From NCBI GenBank assembly GCA_026214975.1, contig JAOBSW010001132.1, positions 87,772-151,771 on the forward strand: a stretch of 64,000 nt of DNA, given 5' to 3'. Shown piece by piece: positions 12,467 to 23,039 of this stretch. Under the pieces are notes generated by a model, which made no database searches, was not told the DNA's origin, and saw only the letters and a list, made by a program, of their open reading frames with translations. Made by a program: the position numbers and the translations under genes. Numbering within the stretch: the first letter of the stretch is position 1; each line of letters begins with the position of its first letter. Origin of the DNA: Gentiana macrophylla (taxonomy: Eukaryota > Streptophyta > Magnoliopsida > Gentianales > Gentianaceae).

Positions 12467-13220
12467 TTATTGTTTGTCAATGCCTTTTATTTATAGCCAT
12501 GATTTCTTGATTTGGAATTTCGGTCCGTTGGCTATTTAATGCGGAGAATAATCCTTGATTCTTCTTTGATTTCATTCTCCCTGATTTCAGTGATCCGGAT
12601 TTTCTTCAAACGTTCTTCATAAAATATGTCCTTGATTGATTCTGCATTAATTGCTTGATTTCCATATTTTCCACGTTTTGAATAAAACGTAGACAGTATA
12701 CTTGACTTTGTTGTTGCTTCACTCGGATGTTTCTTAGCCGCTCCAGTGACTACTTTACTTATCTGCTGGTCACTGGGCTACTGTGGGCTACAATCAGTTA
12801 GCTGCTTCCTTTCTACTTGTGTTTCTTAACTGATATTTGTAGAGCTGATAGAGCTTCACCTCACTGATCCTTATTTTGTGTGAGGTCAATGTACACCATT
12901 TTAAAATAGATTTCATCACTTGTAATGTATATCTTAGACTTATCCAATGTCATCACAGACTTCCTGGGCTATAAGTATGTCCATAAAAATTTTCAGTTCA
13001 TTGTGCTGGTACTTGGGTGTCTTCACTCAGCTGGTCTACTGGTCTTCATTTTACCGAGTTGTCCTTCCAGTCTAGTACAGTGCTTGTCTGACTGAACTTA
13101 TACAAAATGTCAGAATATATCTAAAGTCTTATACAACCATTACTAACTCATTTAGACGTGTTTCAGGCTTGCTATAATAGCTAGTATGGCCATCATCAAA
13201 ACAACAAAATGTTCCTAACA
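12467..13220 (-). repeat. Partial 3' LTR of the minus-strand SIRE element B
   Basis: Reverse complement starts TGTTAGGAACATTTTGTTG and follows the 5' LTR of element E (57324 onward) for about 750 bp. Shared parts include a TTGTATAAGTT-AGTCAGACAAG segment, GGAAGTCTGTGATGAC, and the TTAAATAGCCAACGGAC and GGCTATAAATA promoter segment. The match stops near 12467 where E0 sequence begins, so roughly 600 bp of the LTR is absent here and may lie beyond the left edge. B and E are thus members of one family. Confidence 0.85.
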
Positions 13221-13235
13221 ATTTCCCCCTTTTTG
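13221..13235 (-). other. Polypurine tract of B
   Basis: On the minus strand this reads CAAAAAGGGGGAAAT immediately before the LTR start TGTTAGG. Element A has AAAAAAGGGGAAAT in the same place. Confidence 0.8.
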
Positions 13236-13365
13236 ATAATGCCAAAACCCTCATAAGCCTGAATATAAGTGCAATATTTTTTTTATATAATAACAAGAAT
13301 AAAACTTAGAAGTTTTATTCATCCATAAAGGGCATAAAGATTCAAACATAATAACATTATTACAA

Positions 13366-14592
13366 CTACAAGTTTCTCAGATTTTCCTTGTACCTCTTGA
13401 ACTTTGTAGTTTGGATCCCTTCCATATCTGACCAATTAATCTCTGGAAACTTCCATTTCCAATTCTCCAATGCAGTGTTATATGAGAGTGCCACAAACAC
13501 TTTTCTGTCAAAACGTATGTTGAAGTCAGGCATAGTCTCATGTGCTTGTGGTTCTCTAAAGTATCTTTCCAATCTTGCTTTGGCTTCAACAATGTGTGAA
13601 TCTGCCATATTCAGATCCTTGTACATAACCCATTGCTGTTGGGATGTTAATCTAGACATCGGTTTGAAAAACTTAACTAGATTATTGAATTCCTCTTGTT
13701 CTTCAGCAGTTAATTCCTCAGGCCCCTTTGCCGAGAATGGCACGAATTGGTTTGGTCTGCAACTAGAGCCAAGTGATCCCTCAGTTGTTTCCTATCTCTA
13801 ACTATATACTGCCTTTTCAACTCATTGTACATCATGGACATGTCAACTCTCAGATCATCATCTTGATAACTGAGCCAATCCGCCTATGCTGCATCTTGTG
13901 ACATGTTTCTTTAATATGCACGATCTTGAACTTGATAGAATTCTCTCACACATCTTACCACTTTAGCTTTCCTTTCCTGTTTGTTTTTGAATATAGGAAA
14001 GTGTCTTTTGTAGCATGTGTGTCTTCCAGTAGAGTATCTTTCACCAGTTTTTTTTATTGTCTTTGACTACATCCACTGCTTCTGTTGGTGCTGGATCTGA
14101 GTTGATTGCTTCTAGGCCTTTGTTGATGGAACTGGAAATGGTAGGCTAAGACAAGGCTCATTTCTGGTTCTTTCCCTTTCAGCCAAAGCTCTTTTTTGTT
14201 GTTCTTCAGCCTCAGTCCTGATTCTCACTTCTTTATCACTTGCTTTGAGCTGTTCATTTGTAAAGTGTGGTGGTCTAGAGGTAGATCCTTCAGGCTTATC
14301 CTTTCCTTCCCTATTTTTGGCATCATCTCTAGGGAGTTGGTGTAGGATACTGTTGCTAGTCTCTGGAGTAGAGAGAAGACTATCCAATTTTCCGTCTATT
14401 AAAGTAAAACTGTCATCATGTGTGTTCAATTTTTCTGTCATGGGGTTGAGTCAATTTGCCATGGCCCTAGTCAAATCAACCAATTCATTTGTAACATACT
14501 ATCTGAGACCTGTGATTCTATTTGTGAGGTTTGTGTTCATCTAAGTTATGAGTGTAGTCTGCTGCCTGATAACATTATTTTGCACGTCAATG
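13366..14592 (-). pseudogene. B ORF3, C-terminal third, broken
   Basis: The minus strand carries the end of the post-pol ORF of B. An open stretch at 14441-14112 is followed, after a frameshift, by one at 13743-13366 that ends in a normal stop 145 bp before the polypurine tract. The frame of 14441 continues the frame that breaks off at 36771 on the far side of element A, which confirms that A split this ORF. Recognisable parts are a predicted helical region around MTEKLNTHDDSFTLIDGKL, a charged segment EEQEEFNNLVKFFKPM and a C-terminal LENWKWKFPEINW motif that matches the W-K-W motif at the end of A's ORF3. Several in-frame stops lie between 14592 and 14441. Function unknown. Confidence 0.7.
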
Positions 14593-16237
14593 TGTTGGAC
14601 TTATTTTAAGTTTTAGTGATGAGTGTCAGACTAGCTGTTATAAAGCAAAGGGAAAAAGATGTCTAGATCAAATGTATAGGCTTATTAGAGTTTGATCTTT
14701 GTATAGGTTTGATCAAACAAACACTGTAAATGGTCAGTGACTTTCATCTGCAGACCTGTCTAGGTCAGTAGGGTACCTGAGTCAGTAGACTAGTTTAGGG
14801 ACCTGCTGAAGACTAAAGGCTGAGGGCTCAAACTCAGTTATTAAAGGCTAAGGGATCAAACTTAGTATTTAAAGTCAGGGATATGAAATTAGAATTTAGG
14901 GAAGTCTGTGATGACCTAAATTGGTTGCATATACCTTGTGTACAAGGTCTAAGTTCCTTAAGTTAAGTGGTGATTGGAACATAGTTATGATAAAAATGGT
15001 GTAATCTAACTTAATAATTAAAAAGTTAGATATAAGAGAAGTCAGCTGCAGTGTTTTATAAACATAGCAACCTTGGATCAGCTGACTGATATGTATTTTA
15101 GCAGACTTACATTCACAGGAACCTACTGAACATATATCTCGATTTAATCAAAGGTTACATTGGAAGATTTCAAGGAAAATGACATATAACAACTCTTGAA
15201 TTTGTCAATAAATCAATGGCTAAGATTAAAGGGACGTTGGAAAGAAACAAAGGTTTATCCAATAGATACAAGTCAAAGGGTGGACAGTCTGAAAACTGTC
15301 AAAAAATGAACTGACAGTCTGAGTACTATGTACAGGGACATAAAGCAAAGTCAAGATAGGACAAATTTGAAACGGCTATGTTTTGAATTTCAAACTTGAG
15401 AGAAAAATAACAATTAATCTTGAGCTTCTGATTCTTATCAAGAAATCACTCTACTGACCTTATTGAGCCAAAAGCTACTGATTAAGTAAATTCTTCAAGT
15501 GTAACCTGCTATCAAGTTACATCAAGTACACACACTAGAAGACATCAAGTTGCTGATCATTTCATCATCAAGCTGCTAACTGTTGAATCATTTACTTGAT
15601 TCAAACATTACTTTACAAGAAACCTGCTAAAGACAGTGAAGCATCTTTGTGTGTCAAGAACTGTTGTTTATGGTGGAGCTGGTGAAGAGGCAATCCTACC
15701 CTTCAAGGACCAGTGGAAGACTTTGGAGCAGCAATCCTAGTTGTTCCAAGTGTTCAGTTTGTGGAGCCATAGTTATTGGTGAAGGACAAACAACTTAGGG
15801 ATTTTTGTAATTGGAACCTCAAAGATCTCTAGTGAATTACCTCCAACATCACAAGAGAAGAGTGGACTGACAGGATTACACCACCTGGAACCACTATAAA
15901 ATCTGCCTACTTACTTTCTGCATTTATATTCTATATTTAGTATATTTAGCACATCAATCCACTGAAACTAGCAACTGAATGACACACTTATACTACTCAG
16001 TATCTAATACTTGGTATCATATTTTAACAACAAGTGATAAGGCTTAATTTGAATATATTCCGCTGCCACAAATTCAGTAAAATCAACAAACAAATGAGAC
16101 TCACTGAGTGTCGGTGAGACTATTGAGCAATCTCAGCATTTGTGATGTTCTTTGAGTTTGTTAACTCCAAAAGTTTTAAGTGTTAAGTTTATTCACCCCC
16201 CTCTAAACTTAACCAAAGCCTTTTCAAGGGACCAACA
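14593..16237 (+). repeat. A 5' LTR (TATA box deleted)
   Basis: 1,645 bp from TGTTGGACTTATTTTAAG to GGGACCAACA, colinear with 35090-36770. Relative to the 3' copy it lacks 63 bp at 15405/15406, and that segment carries the TATAAATA box in the 3' copy. Two palindromic U3 repeats lie at 14820-14836 and 14848-14865. Confidence 0.92.
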
Positions 16238-16239
16238 AT

Positions 16240-16251
16240 TGGTATCAGAGC
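16240..16251 (+). other. A primer-binding site, initiator Met tRNA
   Basis: TGGTATCAGAGC lies two bases after the LTR end ACCAACA. Confidence 0.9.
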
Positions 16252-16342
16252 GGTGCTTCTGTTCTGAAGTAATCCTACTTGTTGTGCTTGTGAAAATACT
16301 TTGAAAACTTTTTCAAATTTCTGATTTTCAAAGCTTTGCATC

Positions 16343-17844
16343 ATGGATAACAATCAGTATGCTAGAAAAATGTTGATGTGTTCTTAGATTGTTTTGATGA
16401 GTAAAAACATTGTATGTAGGCTTTTCTAGCTGCAACACATGATGAGATAATAGATGTGCTGACTGATGGACCACTGGAAATTACAAAGGCAATAACTATA
16501 GATGGTCAAACACAGTACATTCCAAAACCAAAAAAAGAATGGAATGTTGAAGATAGAAAAAGAGTAAACCTCAACAATATTGCTATTGATATCATATACA
16601 GTACTTTGGATAGCAATATGTACATGAAAGTGAAAGATTGCAACACTGCAAAAGAACTTTGGGATAAGTTGCAATTAATCTATGAAGGCACTGATGCAAT
16701 CAAGAAGAACAAAATCAGTGTGGCAAAGAAGAAGATCCAAGAGTTCAAAATGAAACCAAATGAAACTATAGAACAAATGGAGTCAAGATTCAATGCAATC
16801 ATGGATGAACTCACCCTACTGAGTGTAAAGTATTCAAAAGAAGAAATAAACTCAAAAATTCTAGAAGCTTTACCTGCAAAAGAAGTTTGGGAGATGAAGG
16901 TGACTGCCATAGAATAGTTGAGAAGTTTACATGAAGAGGACACATTCAAATTATTTTTAGATCTCAAGGCTTATGAATTCATTAAGAAACTTGTACCTAA
17001 GACTGAAAAAGAAGAACCAAAGACCACTGAATTGGCTGCTACACATCAAGAAGAAACATCAGGAGCTCAAGATGATCTACTGGATGAGATGCAAGAACAG
17101 ATTGCCCTACTGAGCAAGAAAATCATGATGATGAAAAATGGAAGGGGTTCTCCAAGGAATTTCACAAAGAAGTTTGGTGAAAAGAAGAAGGAAGAATCCA
17201 AGAAAGACAATGATTACGTGTGCTATCAATGCAAGAAACCAGGACACTTCAAACCTGACTGTCCTGAACTAAAACAGAAGAAGGAACCTGGTTATCTTTG
17301 CTTCAACTGCAAGAAGCCTGGACATTTTAGACATGATTGTCCAGACCTACTGAAGAACAAAAGTCAACAAAGAAGATCTGGCAAGAAGGCTATGGTTGCT
17401 GAAGATGAATCAGGATATGAAGTAGAATCAGAAAAAGGAAATGAATCTGATGATACTGGACTTGTTGCTAATATGGATGATTATGCTTTAATGGAAAATA
17501 TGGATGAAACAGAGGAGGTAAACAATTTTGTATCTATAAGCACTCCTGCTGAAAGTGATTGTGAATCAACTTGTGGATCAAATCCTAAAAATTCAAACAA
17601 TGAAGAAACTTTGGATGCAATCCTTAATCAACAGAGGATAATACAATCTGGTTATGAGATTGTGAAGGCTGAAAAAGAAGCTCTTCAAACAGAAGTTGGA
17701 AGATTAAAAGCTGAATTAAGAATTCTCAAGGGTAAGGAAAAGGAGTTTGGACAGAATCAACACAAGTCTGATGTATATTCAGTAGCTGTTGAATCTGCTG
17801 AACAATCTTGTTCCTCCACTACATTCAAATCTGGAAAGCCTTAG
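16343..17844 (+). pseudogene. gag: A gag (capsid and nucleocapsid), broken
   Basis: The likely start is ATG 16343, after which a stop and a frameshift occur before the long frame resumes at 16456. The capsid-like part (16456-17160) carries the KKEWNVEDRKRVNLNN, NTAKELWDKLQLIYEGTD and NETIEQMESRFNAIMDELT segments of copia gag. An in-frame TAG at 16915 interrupts it. Two CCHC zinc knuckles follow, at 17221-17262 (CYQCKKPGHFKPDC) and 17299-17340 (CFNCKKPGHFRHDC), then an acidic stretch and a helical, probably coiled-coil, segment (near 17640-17740) up to a TAG at 17842. Gag would package the element RNA in virus-like particles. Two zinc knuckles contrast with the single one in element E. Confidence 0.88.
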
Positions 17845-18642
17845 GGTGATAGAACATGCCTTGGATTTGGAACTCAGCAATCTAATCAGAGGGGATCCAG
17901 TAAGGTTACTGAACCTAGTACCAGAATTGGTCCTAAGTTTGTGCCTACACAAGATCCAACTCCCAAAAAGGTTGTTGAGGCAGTGAAGCCTACTGAGAAA
18001 ACTTCAAGGAAGCAAAATCAGAAGTCAAAAAGGTCAACAGCACCTAACAAAAAGAATAAATCTAAAAGTAGGACTGCAATACCTTCTAGACCAGCTGATA
18101 GCAGACCTGCTACCAAGTCTGCTGGACCACAAAAAGGCAAAAATCTGAAATATTCCAAGGATAAGAATCCTAAACCTAAAAATGTCAATCATTCTAGGGA
18201 TACTTATCTCAGGGGGAAAGGTAGATTATTCCCTTCTGATGATGATTGGAATATTCCTGCTCCTACTGTTAGAAACAACAGATATAACCATGCTGCTAGG
18301 GTAAAACCTCAGCAATGGAATCAACAGAGGACTCAGCAGAGGATTTATAGAAGACCTCAGCAGACTTCACATTACAGGGCTGTTCCTAACAGGCATCAAA
18401 CCTATGGTTATGCTGGTGCTTCTAACTATAGAAATCACTCTAAACAACATTACATACCAAAAGGCCAGAAATCATATATGTGTCCTACACCACCAAATGT
18501 TAGACCTAATGGATGTGTAGAATACATGTATGAACAAAAGTATGACACTTTTCAAAGAAGACCTTATGGAAACTTGCCAAGGGTCATGCTTACCACTGAC
18601 CACCATGGACCCAAACAGTTTTGGGCACCTAAAGTACATTAA
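17845..18642 (+). pseudogene. A gag-pol linker: basic, Gln/Asn/Tyr-rich extension
   Basis: This continues in the same frame as gag after the TAG at 17842 and is open to the TAA at 18640, about 266 codons. It is rich in Lys and Arg at first (17960-18200) and then in Gln, Arg, Asn and Tyr (18280-18480), with repeated QQ-containing segments such as QQWNQQRTQQRIYRRPQQ. No known domain is apparent. Its composition suggests nucleic-acid binding or disorder (inference). Element E has only about 200 bp between its zinc knuckle and protease, so this extension is not general to the SIRE copies here. Confidence 0.75.
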
Positions 18643-18656
18643 CTTTGTTTTGTAGG

Positions 18657-18961
18657 GTGTCTGGTACTTTGACAGTGGATGTTCCAGACATATGACAAAG
18701 AATAAGCACTGTTTGTCAAACTATGTGGAAAATGATGGTCCAAGAGTGAATTTTGGAAATAAGAACACACCAGGATACACAAGAGGATATGGTACACTTG
18801 TGAGAAATGGATTAACAATCAAGAATGTTGCATTTGTGGAAGGACTGGACTACAACATACTGAGCACTGGACAGTTCTTTGACATGGGTTACAAGGTCAC
18901 TTTTGACAAGGTCACCTGTATTGTCATTAGTGAAAGAGGTGATCAAGTTGTGTTGGCTTGA
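18657..18961 (+). pseudogene. pol: A aspartic protease domain of pol
   Basis: In a different frame from gag. The active-site motif DSGCSRHM is intact (catalytic Asp codon 18671-18673). The domain continues through the LTIKNVAFVEGLDYNILSTG segment typical of copia proteases. It ends in an in-frame TGA at 18959 just before the pre-integrase part. The protease would cut the gag-pol polyprotein inside particles. Confidence 0.85.
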
Positions 18962-18976
18962 AGAAGACAACAAAAC

Positions 18977-20100
18977 ATGTATGTTGTGGATTGGACTACT
19001 GCTGTTCCAGAAACTTGCCTAATTGTGCATACCAAGTCAAAAATCAATTGGTTGTGGCATAAGAAGTTAAATCATCTGAATTTTGATGATATCAATCAAT
19101 TGGTGAAGAAGAAACTGGTGATTGGTTTACCTGAGATCACATTCAAAAATGATGCTATATGTGATGCTTGTCAGCAAGGTAAATAGACAAAATCAAGCTT
19201 CAAGTCAAAGACTAAGCAGTCAACAAAAAGAGTTTTGGAGCTGATGCACATGGATCTATTTGGACCAGTAACTCCAACAAGTGTGACAGGAAAGAAATAC
19301 ACTCTAGTAGTTGTGGATGATTATTCAAGATACACTTGGGTAGTATTCATGAACAAGAAAAGTGAAACACTTCAAATGATGCCTGAACTTTTGAAAAGAT
19401 TGCAAAATGAGAAAAGTTTGACAGTAGTGAAGATCGGATCGAGACAAAGTCATTGAATTTCTCAATAAAGTTATAAGAGAATCTTGTGAGAGCGAATGGT
19501 GTGCTACACCAACTGGCTGCTGCTGGTACACCTCAGCAAAATGGGGTTGCCGAAAGAAGAAACAGAACTTTAAAAGAAGCAGGAAGAACTATGATTTGTG
19601 AAGCATTATTACCTGAAAGATATTGGGCTGAAGCAGTCAATACAGCTTGCTATACACAAATTAGGACCTCAGTGAACAAGAAGCTGGTAAAGACACCTTA
19701 TGAGATTTGGAATGGAAGGAAACCTAATATATCTTATTTCCATCCATTTGGAAGAAAATATTTTATATTAAATCATAAGGAGCAATTCAAGACATTCCAA
19801 CCAAAATCAGATGAAGGAATCTTATTAGGATATTGTTATGTCAGCAAGGCATTCAGGGTACTAAATAAAAGAACACTGAAACATGAAGAAACAATACATG
19901 TTGTATTTGTTGAACCTAAGTTCACTGGAATGGAAGATGAAGCTTCAGAACTTGCTGAGAATCAACAAGTCACTGATCCAGAATGTGTTGATGTTTTAGA
20001 AAGGATAAATGAGTCAAAAGTTTTCGACTCGCTTCTGCTAAACACCTGCTTTGGTAACACTCATCGATGCAACAATCGAGAGGCGGTTCAAGGATCTGCT
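18977..20100 (+). pseudogene. pol: A integrase (pre-integrase zinc finger plus catalytic core), broken
   Basis: The pre-integrase segment (18977-19186) carries the H-H-C-C zinc-finger elements in WLWHKKLNHLNF and ICDACQQGK. A TAG at 19184 replaces the next codon. The core starts with HMDLFGPVTP (19247 on), whose Asp is the first catalytic residue. Around 19430-19480 a frameshift destroys the second Asp region. The third part resumes at 19486 in another frame with PQQNGVAERRNRTL, which includes the catalytic Glu. The integrase would have inserted the cDNA and made the 5-bp target duplication. Confidence 0.85.
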
Positions 20101-21296
20101 GAACCCTTGTCAAGTAGTAACATGCAGACCCATGAAGATGATGTTCCTGAGAATCAATCTAACCAAAATCCTCAATGGTTAAGGGATCACCCGGCTGAGC
20201 AAGTTATTGGCAATATACAGCAAGGTGTAAGGACTAGAAGACAATTAGAAGCAATGTTCACTTGTTTTCTATCTCAAATAGAACCTAAAGTTGTTGAAGA
20301 AGCAATATCAGATCCAGATTGGATAATTGCTATGCAAGAAGAACTGAATGAATTTGAAAGAAATCATGTTTGGACACTAGTGGAAAGGCCTAATCATGCA
20401 AATACAATTGGTGCCAAATGGGTATACAGAAACAAATTGGATGAATCTGGTACCATTGTAAGGAATAAGGCCAGACTAGTAGCAAAAGGCTATTCTCAAG
20501 CAGAAGGAATAGATTTTGATGAAACATAGCCCCTGTTGCAAGATTGGAAGCTATAAGATTATTCTTGGCATATGCTGCTTACAAAAACTTCAATGTATAT
20601 CAGATGCATGTCAAGAGTGCATTTTTGAATGGCATTCTGGAAGAGGAGGTCTATGATCAGCAACCTCCTGGTTTTGAAGTTAAAGATCAAGAAGATAAAG
20701 TGTATAGACTCAATAAAGCACTTTATGGTTTGAAACAAGCACCAAGAGCATGGTATGAGACCCTATCTCAATTCTTGGTGGACAATGGTTTTACCAAAGG
20801 TACCATTGACAAGACTCTTTTCAGAATCAATGAAGGAGACAGCACCCTGCTGGTATAGATTTATGTTGATGACATAATTTTTGGTTGTGAAAATGAATTA
20901 CTATGTGAGAAGTTTGCTAATCTGATGAAAAGTAAATTCCAAATGAGTATGATGGGAGAAATGAACTATTTCTTGGGATTACAAGTCAAACAGATGAAAG
21001 ATGGAATCTTCATTCATCAAACCAAGTGTACCAAGGAGCTACTGAAAAAATTTGGTATGGAAAATAGCACCAAGGTATCAACTCCTATGAGTACAAACAT
21101 TAGATTGGATGAAGACAAGGAAAGCAAAGATGTTGATCAGACTTTATACATAAGGAAGATAGGCAGTCTGTTGTACCTTACTGCCAGCAGACCTGATATA
21201 TCCTTTGCTGTAGGTGTTTGTGCAAGATTTCAATCAAAACCTAAGGAAAGTCATCTAGCTATAGTCAAAAGTATTCTCAAATATCTAAAAGAGACT
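20101..21296 (+). pseudogene. pol: A reverse transcriptase, broken and catalytically altered
   Basis: RT begins around WLRDHPAEQVIG and [15 protein letters not shown] (20170-20370). A TAG at 20527 with a one-base shift interrupts DETFAP. From 20544 the frame is open apart from a TAG at 20856. In motif A the usual [11 protein letters not shown] reads [11 protein letters not shown], so the first catalytic Asp is His (codon 20607-20609). The YVDD motif is intact at 20862-20873. The LGLQVKQMKDGIFIHQ and STPMSTN segments follow. The His substitution alone should abolish polymerase activity. Confidence 0.88.
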
Positions 21297-21806
21297 TTGG
21301 ATGTAGGAATATGGTATACAAAAGATGGAAGCTTCAAGGTTATATCCTACTCAGATTCTGATTATGCTGGATGCAAGATTGATAGAAAAAGCGCCACATG
21401 AACCTGTCAATTGATGGGAAATAGACTTGTTTCCTGGTTTTGCAAGAAAGAGAATTCAATATCAACCTCCACTGCTGAGGCTGAATACATTGCTGCTGGA
21501 AGTTGCTGTGCACAAATACATTGGTTAAGACAACAGTTAAGGGATTATGGAATTGAAGAAAGATAAATTCCCATAATGTGTGACAACACAAGTGCAATTG
21601 CAATCACAGAATACCCTGTTTTGCACTCAAGAACCAAGCACGTTGATGTGAGACATTATTTTATAAGACATCTTGTTGAAAAGAAAGATGTGGTGGTTCT
21701 TTACATCCCTACTAAAGATCAACTTGCTGATATTTTCACAAAACCATTGGATAGTGAAAAATTTGCTAAGTTAAGGACTGAACTTGGAATTATAAAAGTT
21801 GACTGA
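21297..21806 (+). pseudogene. pol: A RNase H and end of pol
   Basis: Same frame as RT. Landmarks are YSDSDYAGCKIDRKS, SWFCKKENSIS, STAEAEYIAAGSC, CDNTSAIAI, HVDVRHYFIRHLVEKK and DQLADIFTKPL, followed by a normal TGA at 21804. In-frame stops at 21399 and near 21564 break it. RNase H would remove the RNA strand after cDNA synthesis. Confidence 0.88.
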
Positions 21807-21838
21807 TAAATCTATGATCAGCAATGTACTGGAATTCA

Positions 21839-22006
21839 CCAAGGGGATTAATCTTTGCTATGTTGGGTGAGCTCACATAGCAGATTAGTCATTGGTATCA
21901 ACAATTCCATGTACTCATTTATGTTTGGACAATTGAGCAAATGAAGTTGCCAAGGGGATTGGTCTTTGTCCTGTTGGGTGAGCTCACTTGACAGATCAGT
22001 CATTGG
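21839..22006 (+). repeat. Duplicated hairpin block after the pol stop of A
   Basis: A 57-bp block starting CCAAGGGGATT occurs at 21839-21895 and again at 21950-22006. The first copy folds on itself: TGCTATGT (21856-21863) pairs perfectly with ACATAGCA (21875-21882) around the loop TGGGTGAGCTC, and the flanking TAATC and GATTA extend the stem past a two-base bulge. The second copy keeps the loop but has a weaker stem. Confidence 0.8.
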
Positions 22007-22360
22007 TATTAAACTTCATTTTGTATTATCAATTGGACAAAACAAGAAGAATTAAAGATCAACAGAGTAACATTGTCAGCTGGCTGCTGAGACATTATGT
22101 CAGCAGGCTGCTGAGCCAAGTCTATTGATGGCAAAGGCTGTTGAGACATACGTTACACAGTCAAACTTTAACAAGTCAAAAAGCAAAAGACCGGGATATT
22201 TATCTTATCTTAATAACCGCAGTTACACGATCGGACGGTTACAACTCTTTATGGGTCAGTTATGGGACATGTGGCAAGATCTCATTTATTCAAATTTAAT
22301 CGTGGTTAATGCTACAGTACGTGTACAGTGCATTATCAGACACTTTCAACTACCTCTCCC

Positions 22361-22368
22361 TATATATA
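22361..22368 (+). promoter_or_regulatory. Putative internal promoter of A ORF3 (TATA box)
   Basis: TATATATA in the context CTCTCCCTATATATACAGAC, 119 bp before the ORF3 ATG at 22480. The intervening leader is CA- and CT-rich, as in plant 5' untranslated regions, with no upstream ATG. The same arrangement exists in B (TATATAAA at 48338-48331, 107 bp before its ATG). The promoter role is inferred from position and from its recurrence in two diverged copies. Confidence 0.55.
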
Positions 22369-22479
22369 CAGACATATACACATTGTTCCTACTTACAAAT
22401 CTCAGATTGATATTTCTCTGCAAGTACTTTGTGTGAACACAGATTTGAAAAGCTCTCTTCTTCATCTTTCTCACTTCTA

Positions 22480-23039
22480 ATGACGGATAAAGCTGATGTT
22501 CATATTGGAACCAGTCAAAGTGTGAGAGGATATGTTACTGACTGTCATAAAACTGAGTTAGACATCAACATTGGTAGAAGAATCAGAAGGGTTGCTGGGT
22601 TAGAAAATGTTATCAATAGAAGATTGGAAAGAATTTCATATGTAAATGTTTTGGAATTCTGGAAGAACATTTTCATACATGAAGGTAGAGAGGCCTTCAC
22701 TACAACGGTTAATGGCAGAGAGATAGAAATTACTTCAGATCTACTGAGAGAAGTATTTCATTTTGGACCTGGAAATAATGCTCTTACCAATCCAGAATTG
22801 ATGAATCTGCCAAGAATGAAGTTTGTTGGTACAATAAAGACAAATGAGACAATACCATCATCTCTAGCCATTAATGTGAGGCACATTGGATATGAATATA
22901 ATCTACTGAGCAAGTTAATTGCCAAGACCATTTTGGGATTCACTGGGAGTCTAGATACACTTTCTGGACCAAAGATAGACCTACTGATCATCATCTGCAG
23001 AAGTATGAAGTTTGATTGGGCTGGTTTGTTTATACACTA
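22480..23039 (+). pseudogene. A ORF3, N-terminal part (split by element C)
   Basis: ATG 22480 opens a frame that runs without a stop to the C insertion at 23039/23040. It encodes about 187 residues of a globular-looking domain with LEFWKNIFIHEGR, TTTVNGREIEITSDLLREV and KSMKFDWAGLF-like segments (the copy reads CRSMKFDWAGLFIHY). B ORF3 has corresponding SFWKNVKY, AINGKELEIIADLI and NNLDFDWATNIF segments. The G-ei-it...l pattern recalls the domain databases call putative plant transposon protein; this is from memory and unverified. No signal peptide is seen. The sequence resumes at 30445 in the same frame. Confidence 0.8.
23035..23039. repeat. Target-site duplication CACTA, left copy of C
   Basis: CACTA precedes the TGATGGGAG start of C and follows its end at 30445-30449. 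Removing C plus one copy keeps ORF3 in frame (7,410 bp, a multiple of three). Confidence 0.93.

Noticed and set aside
13388..13801. 137-codon plus-strand ORF
   Set aside because: It lies opposite the C-terminal part of B ORF3, which has the family-consistent frame and motifs; a shadow.
14593..16237. A 5' LTR as a second solo LTR
   Set aside because: It is followed by a primer site and gag and pairs with 35090-36770, with nearly matching flanks and frame continuity of the split host ORF.
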